From: Petrosia ficiformis
Lineage: Eukaryota > Porifera > Demospongiae > Haplosclerida > Petrosiidae
Length of the DNA: 64,000 nucleotides
Direction: 5' to 3'
Assembly: GCA_947044365.1 (NCBI GenBank)
Contig: OX345637.1
Location: forward strand, 2,647,001-2,711,000
Shown: piece after piece, positions 60,101 through 64,000 of the stretch
Layout of the letters: each line of letters opens with the position of its first letter
Numbering within the stretch: position 1 is the stretch's first letter
Notes under the pieces: generated by a model
The model's database searches: none
The model's input: only the letters and a program-made list of their open reading frames with translations
What the model was told of the DNA's origin: nothing
Translations under genes and position numbers: made by a program

Positions 60101-63100
60101 AGACACAAGAATGATTTAGAAGGTGTGATGAATTAATATTTAAAATTGTATGCTATAAAGACGTTTTGGAATGTATAATTTCTCTGCTAAATAAAAGCCA
60201 GTTTTTTCTTCTATACAATATTGCGTGCATGATGATGTGTCCACTCCATACTTAATCCCTTTGTTTTAATTGGTTCGTCATGAGGATATATACAGTATAG
60301 TTTATAGAAGGACATGTATACATAGCTTATGTGTTTATGTGTAAGCCCTGAAGCTAAGTGCTCAATATTATTTTTATTTGCCATTTTCATTATAAAATGT
60401 ATAATTAAGCATATTTGTATTGAAGGTACATCTACTGTAACACTATCAGTTGAAAAGAATAGTGAAACACAGTCTGAAGCTAGAAGTGATGGTGAGCACG
60501 AGCATTTGATTTTATTTTGTTATACTCATTAATCATTTGATATGATAGAAGTACCATATGATTCATCAACTGAATTACATGCTAAGAGAAATGATGATGA
60601 TGAGGTAGAACCTCTTGCTAAAAGACATAAAAGTGATTCCGAAGGTTAGATGAACTAAGTACTTATTCATTATAGACATTATTGGATTGACTTAATTCTT
60701 TGATTCTTCTTGTGGATTGAATGTTTTTTCCTATTAATTTTCATAATAGTTTTTTTCAGTAACCACTTAACATATAATGTACTTGAAGTTTCTCCTCTAC
60801 ACACTCTTGTACACTGGTAGTATAATGGGCAAATTCTTTATATACGTCATGAAACAAAACCGACAACGCTATACTATTCATATTAAAAAAAATTACTAAA
60901 TTGAAACTCTACATGCATTAACATTTATTTTTATGGCCTGTAGGGCCATCCCTATAATTGCTTTCCACAGGGTTTAATGTATGATTTCAATTTCAGTGCA
61001 AAAGAAACTTGAAGAAGATATTCAAACTACATGTAAAGCTCAGTTTGTGTTTGATTTTATAAACTTTGTATAGATCTACAGGTTTATATTCATCCATGTT
61101 CTATATAGAAGATATAGGAATTATCTCATTTCCTTCTAATTCTACTGTAACTATACTACCTATGGAGTAGCTATAATGTCAAAATTGTAATTATGTCAAT
61201 ATTTAAGGAAATACCTGTTTTTAATTTCAGTTGCAGTATCATCTGATATGCATCCACCTGTTCCTGATAATTGTTATTGTGGACAGATTTATTATAAGAC
61301 AAAACAGATAAACTCGTGGTTAATGAAGTTTGTAGTTGTCCAAGATCTGAACCATTTAAAAAAGGTATAATATATTACCAGTTTTGTTAGTGTAATTATG
61401 AATCTTTTCATTCCATTTTTACAGTTAACTGAACATTTGAACGATGAAAAGGATGAAACAATTAGGTTTTGCTTCAAGGATGGCTCAAAGGGATTCATAG
61501 AACTGAATCTGCACAAGACACAGGAAAAACCATATACTGGATGGACAGTTAAATCTCACAGGAAACCCGTAAGGGTAAGCACATTAAATTATTTAGTGAT
61601 TATGACATTCAGGGCTTCATACAAATTTTTTGTTAGGGAGGAAAGAAGAAGTGATCATGTAAGGCAGAATGCTCCTTGAGAGTGCATGAACCCAAGAAAA
61701 TGTGTTTTTTTTTTAAATTTAAACCCTGTGAAGTTGCTTCTGAGACTTGTTGTAGTGCATTTGGTGTGAATTCTAGGGGTAAGGGGGAGGGGGGGGGGTT
61801 TGGTGAGTAAGGGAGTGGAGGGGAAAACTGAAGTTAAGACAAGGAAATCCTGTATACATGCAACTTATTATTTCTTACAATTCTCAAATACTTTTAGTTG
61901 ACAAAGAGGGATGCTGACTTGTTCACTTTGGATAAGCTTGCAGACCCACCTTCTTGTCTGTTGACAGTGCATGCCAAACCAGGACAGGACACAGTAGACA
62001 TGTTAAACTATGATGTACCACTAATAGGAACAGATGGTGAAGTGGAAGAGATATGTATTATTAGAAATCTGCAATCTGAAGATATCAACAGTTCAGTACT
62101 AAATTATTTACATATGTCATATGAATGATACTATCAGGGTTATATCTTCTTAGGCTTGGATAACGAGGATCTCCAAAGAAAATTTTATACCAAAGAGCCT
62201 CAAAACCAAAAATAAATATTTAACACTGGGATAATTAAACCATCGTGTTTATCATTAGGAATGTAATCTCAGTGCACCCATAATTTACAGATGTCAAAAG
62301 ACAAAAACTAGCTACATAATAATTATTATACATATTATTGCACCCCCTCTGGGGCGGGGCCCAAGGTCATTGGTAGAAATCATTTCAATATCGATTTCCA
62401 TTTAATTTTGAACTCAACATTGTGCATTAAACATTCTAGTTAGAACTCTGACTGTACATAGTTATCAATCATATTATAATATTATATTTTCTTCTGACTC
62501 TTTTACATGATAGCATCTGCAAGTTATCAAACAAGAAATAATAATGGTTCACTTAATAATCGAGCAGCTACGACTTATCTTTCAGGTTAGGAATATGATT
62601 TTACTTTTTGCAACAGTAGAATTATTATTAATGAAGTTTGAAAAGCCAAAACAACATGAATACCATCAGAAAATAGAATAAGATCCTCTGTTGAATATAA
62701 TTATTCTACAAATTTAATATTCAAACAGATTATTGTAAGTTGCCATACTAATATATATAATTCTTGTACTGATGATGTGAAATAGTAACAGTGGGAGTAT
62801 AAGATAATGTTGGAAAATGCTGCATGAACTGGAGATATGAAACTTCAGCAAAAGTTCATTATGGAAATGTGCTACAAACAGTTACTATTACTTAAACTTA
62901 TTTCCTTTCTAGCACTTGTGCTTGATACCATAAACTTAATTATACAATTACACATACAGATTGTTGGATAATGCAAAAATGTATTTGTGCATTGAAATCA
63001 ATCAAGCTGCAAATATGAATAGTGTAGACAAACAAGCAATTTTTGCATTAGTGATTATGAAATATGAATGTGCTTCAAATTTGTGTATGTATAATGCACA

Positions 63101-63611
63101 CGAAAATATTTCAGCACATATTATTGCCTATGACATTGCATTGTTTGGAAAAAGAAAAATACTTTTACACAATTTATAGTCACTAATTTACATATATTTT
63201 ACATTACAGCCTTTTCGCTGTCTCATTGCTCTGACACTGATCCTTTTAGTCACATTTGTGACTGTGTACTAGGTACAGTTACTAAACATTAATAATATTT
63301 CTGATATATAGTATGATATTACAGGTATTAAGGATCATAACGTGATTTTCAATGCATGCAAGCAATTTAGTGAAAATTGGAAGTACATAGGATCAGCACT
63401 AGGAATTGAGTTAGGTATACTTCATGCTATCAAGAAGGATTGTGATGATGTTAAGGAAATGATGTTTGAGATGATTGCCTCATGGCTAAAACGAGAGAGC
63501 AAGGAACAACCTGTGCCTTCCTGGAATATCTTACTCACAGTACTATCTGATTATGATAGAACAAAAACTGAACAAATTGCTAGTAAATTTGTTTGTAAGC
63601 ATATACAATAA
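42164..63611 (+). CDS. Kelch - coiled coil - ZU5 - Death protein, 22 exons
   Basis: Exons: 42164-42188, 42245-42403, 45624-46010, 52773-52936, 55957-56136, 56563-56713, 58316-58606, 58657-58746, 58806-58913, 58992-59174, 59224-59355, 59452-59964, 60027-60122, 60426-60491, 60549-60644, 60997-61032, 61231-61364, 61425-61574, 61898 to 62036 or 62054, 62514-62585, 63210-63272, 63325-63611. All phases chain, giving about 1175 residues. If exon 19 is not spliced it reads to a stop at 62128, giving about 1063 residues without Death. Domains: six Kelch motifs (CWGG, YYFGG, VVAG, LLYGG, MITIGG, VVFGG) in exons 2-6; a charged coiled coil in exon 7; acidic linkers; a ZU5-like fold in exon 12; basic KRHK exons; a UPA-like segment in exons 17-19; a Death domain in exon 22. 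Kelch propellers bind proteins, ZU5 and Death occur together in UNC5, PIDD and ankyrins, and Death recruits adaptors. An adaptor or sensor role is inferred. Introns 2, 3 and 4 carry transposons. Confidence 0.88.
43668..43796. mobile_element. MITE with ~35-bp inverted ends in Kelch intron 2
   Basis: Left arm 43668-43702 (TTATACACCTGTGAGGG, ATCGGGAATACAT) and right arm 43762-43796 are imperfect reverse complements around a 60-bp centre. Non-coding. Confidence 0.75.
44133..44740 (+). mobile_element. internally deleted piggyBac derivative in Kelch intron 2
   Basis: It begins at a TTAA (44133-44136) followed by CCGCCAACGTCGCC and an adjacent GGCGACG inversion. An ATG at 44408 opens a short acidic N terminus (MASGGRTFSPEEIHDIVDQS). 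This is followed almost at once, in another frame, by the cysteine-rich C terminus of a piggyBac transposase (RRCWYCRNR, KEKC, stop, YCYDCGKHLC, CFLDYHKEE). The whole catalytic core is missing, so it is a non-autonomous deletion product. The right TTAA end was not located. Confidence 0.75.
46699..47089 (+). repeat. 97-bp direct duplication, 294 bp apart
   Basis: 46699-46795 and 46993-47089 share TAACTTG, AAAACAATGTCTG.GGCAAA and CAATACGATTTTGATAAACT, about 92-94 percent identical by eye. Confidence 0.85.
47353..47567 (+). repeat. BEL/Pao 5' LTR
   Basis: It ends ATCACAAACA. About 98.6 percent identical to 52373-52587. Confidence 0.9.
47600..49725 (+). CDS. BEL/Pao Gag and aspartic protease
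   Basis: The frame stays open from inside the LTR to 49725. A coiled N-terminal region (KLSDKVAELETL) is followed by the DUF1759-type gag domain (VPTFNGDILNWKNFWQQF, KLVYLQNSIKDGTA), a Cys/His knuckle region (CPACKSTTHPLYIC; HFIKDC, CKRCQRPHH), then the DUF1758 aspartic protease (ARALLDSASSASFVSERL). The expected start is uncertain. An ATG at 47637 lies in another frame, so an indel may sit near 47680. The knuckle reads CINRLRPGHF, with Arg where a Cys or Gly would be expected. The active-site triplet reads DSA. Confidence 0.85.
49873..50913 (+). pseudogene. BEL/Pao reverse transcriptase
   Basis: It contains KVRAVLDTSAKSSSGVSLND, the palm strands, SFYVDDGLTGADT (the YVDD catalytic box) and FLLRKWISSSP. 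The first palm aspartate position reads TTEISRMYRAV, where D.E or DIEKAF-like sequence is usual, suggesting a changed catalytic region. The frame ends at 50913 by a shift into the RNase H frame. Confidence 0.88.
50736..51317 (+). pseudogene. BEL/Pao RNase H-like region
   Basis: LHGFSDASEKAYSGVVYLR, IPRLELCGALLLAQ, FAWTDSTIVLNWI and HVNGTENPADCASQG are the usual BEL RNase H landmarks. The frame is offset from both RT and integrase. Confidence 0.88.
51245..52372 (+). pseudogene. BEL/Pao integrase, several frames
   Basis: Pieces in order: GILRVGGRQQNAKFSYNSKY with the zinc-binding HIRLLHTG (51640-51859); GIDYAGPVYVKQ and VKAVHLELVSDLTSEAFI (51970-52120); then IQWDFIPERTPDFGGLWEAA up to the LTR. 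At least two frame breaks separate them. Confidence 0.85.
52373..52587 (+). repeat. BEL/Pao 3' LTR
   Basis: Same sequence as the 5' LTR with about three substitutions. It directly follows the truncated integrase reading (GGLWEAAVKSLK). Confidence 0.9.
52960..55623 (-). mobile_element. piggyBac transposon, 2664 bp, TTAA-flanked
   Basis: TTAA at 52956-52959 and 55624-55627 flank matching ends: CTCTTTGAACGCGG on the left and, reversed, CCCTTTGAACGCGG on the right. Near the right end the motif ATATATGCGCACCGCGTTCA occurs twice as a subterminal repeat. It sits in Kelch intron 4 (52937-55956) and carries a two-exon transposase on the opposite strand. Confidence 0.95.
53599..55412 (-). pseudogene. 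piggyBac transposase with one in-frame stop
   Basis: Exon 1 is 54563-55412 and exon 2 is 53599-54491, joined by a 71-bp GT-AG intron. Together they span about 580 codons, full length for the family. An acidic N terminus (GDEFDGYVDEIEMMQMM) leads to the core. Catalytic aspartates lie in LAVDESMVSFKGR, IYTDNFYTS and GVDKADQLLSYY, followed by KWWKRTFFHLLDLAIVN. The C-terminal RING-like cysteine region is CVVCSFKKGRG, YKCKQCDVSLC. The only visible lesion is a TGA at 54328-54330 (codon about 338), where the family usually has glycine before T.R.D.RG. This copy should make no full-length enzyme. Confidence 0.92.
57470..57650. repeat. CpG-rich patch plus inverted MITE end in Kelch intron 6
   Basis: A GC-rich stretch (CGCGCGTTCTTTTACGCGCC near 57469, then CGAGCCCCCCCGGGAATGACG) is followed by (TA)n and then ACAGTAAACCCTGTGGAAAG with ATTATAGGGATGGC, the reverse complement of 60930-60980. 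Probably two small elements inside the 1.6-kb intron 56714-58315. Confidence 0.55.
58316..58606 (+). other. coiled-coil exon 7 of the Kelch-ZU5-Death gene
   Basis: After WSDISQWSVGSVWNLDEL the exon encodes a heptad-rich charged helix (KLTAQLELADQTRRML to ERDEKVNKLEWKVQLA), likely a dimerisation rod between the Kelch propeller and the rest. Confidence 0.75.
59452..59964 (+). other. ZU5-like domain exon 12
   Basis: This 171-codon exon has NWEEYGIRINIQRGSIPPSE and EIGVQVLIGGQFSIPEGYEM, then SGVYAISIS and LKPLELEVQHC, the strand order of ZU5 domains (ankyrin, UNC5, PIDD). It ends in a Ser/Thr/Lys linker. Confidence 0.82.
60027..60644 (+). repeat. duplicated KRHK exon pair (exons 13-15)
   Basis: Exon 13 (STTLHTKRHGSD, VAKRHKND) and exon 15 (SSTELHAKRNDDD, LAKRHKSD) are both 96 bp and clearly related. 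Exon 14 (VEKNSETQSE) resembles the last residues of exon 12 (VEKTSEKPSE). So an exon-tail plus exon unit was tandemly duplicated. The paired basic clusters resemble a bipartite nuclear localisation signal. Confidence 0.75.
60930..60980 (-). repeat. dispersed MITE end near exon 16
   Basis: The block GGGCCATCCCTATAATTGCT, ending CCACAGGG, mirrors 57594-57645, where the same words occur in the opposite orientation. It sits 16 bp before the exon 16 acceptor. Confidence 0.7.
63325..63611 (+). other. Death domain exon 22
   Basis: It encodes NWKYIGSALGIELGILHAIK, EMIASWLKRE and PSWNILLTVLSDY, a complete Death-domain helix pattern with the conserved tryptophans, ending in HIQ and a stop. Confidence 0.88.
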
Positions 63612-64000
63612 TTGACTTCTTTGTTTTCTGTTATGAATTTCATAAGCTCTTTTGTAATTCGTTTTAGTGGAACTAAAGTTTATTTTTTCAGTAATATATA
63701 TATTTTTTGTTTGACATAATATTGTAATTATTATTATATTACAAATAACTGAATAAAAACTATAAAACATCACTTTATATACACATATAATAAGGTTTCC
63801 GATGATGTCATATAGTTACCACACTTCTCCTTTTTTAAGTTGATATATACTTGTGTATATAACAATATCCACGGGGTTACGAATTCGGGTTGACTGACCA
63901 ACAGCGGTTGTGTGATTTCTTGATGACCAGATAAGTTAGAAGGTGAACACTCAGAGCACCTACTGTATTAGGGCTAGTATAAGTATATACTTCATACTGA
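63612..64000. other. downstream of the Kelch-ZU5-Death gene
   Basis: AATAAA-like signals occur near 63754 (GAATAAAAAC). No further gene is seen to the window end. Confidence 0.5.

Noticed and set aside
63210..63272. Alternative frame with a hydrophobic reading ending in a stop
   Set aside because: The phase-1 reading (AFSLSHCSDTDPF) joins both neighbours and leads into the Death exon, so it is preferred.

Overview
This window is AT-rich animal DNA: multi-exon genes with many short GT-AG introns, microsatellites, and a dense mix of LTR retrotransposons and cut-and-paste DNA transposons. No bacterial operons, ribosome binding sites, rRNA or tRNA genes were seen. The gene content (a Death/CARD-NACHT-LRR receptor, a Kelch-ZU5-Death protein, an ABCB transporter, a fatty acyl-CoA reductase) fits a marine invertebrate. 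A demosponge such as Amphimedon is my best guess. That is an inference from gene content and intron style, not a database match.

Layout, left to right. 49-2884 (+): the last four exons of an ABCB1-type (P-glycoprotein-like) transporter, whose start lies outside the window. 3.4-4.0 kb: the 3' end of a Ty1/copia element with its LTR. 4-7.9 kb: mostly non-coding, with a TATG microsatellite, a frame-broken SET-domain fragment and one orphan minus-strand exon. 7946-18459 (+): an 11-exon fatty acyl-CoA reductase of about 505 residues. Its 7.46-kb fourth intron holds a decayed Ty3/gypsy element, a hAT-type MITE with an 8-bp target duplication, a foldback element and a duplicated piece of exon 3. 19.9-20.7 kb: another gypsy reverse-transcriptase relic. 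21.66-22.86 kb (-): a Ser/Thr/Gly-rich single-pass membrane protein with a frame-broken tail. 24-32.3 kb: a repeat desert with a gypsy relic, a ~173-bp satellite, a >1.2-kb inverted repeat, an 88-bp minisatellite and a ~34-bp hairpin minisatellite.

34158-38868 (+): an NLR-like innate immune receptor, built as leader with an exact 2A ribosome-skipping motif - Death - CARD-like - NACHT - degenerate LRRs. 39.3-41.6 kb: a broken two-gene DNA transposon (ISL2EU-like DDE transposase plus SWIM/YqaJ/PHD protein). 42164-63611 (+): a 22-exon gene encoding six Kelch motifs, a coiled coil, a ZU5-like domain, a duplicated basic exon pair and a C-terminal Death domain. Three successive large introns of this gene each carry a different transposon: an internally deleted piggyBac derivative, a young BEL/Pao retrotransposon, and a piggyBac with TTAA ends and one in-frame stop.

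The two most notable items are the neighbouring Death-fold genes. The NLR may make two differently targeted products through its 2A motif. The Kelch-ZU5-Death gene may make products with or without the Death domain, because exon 19 can read into a stop codon. Both are plausible parts of the same Death-domain signalling network, but nothing in the sequence proves that they interact.
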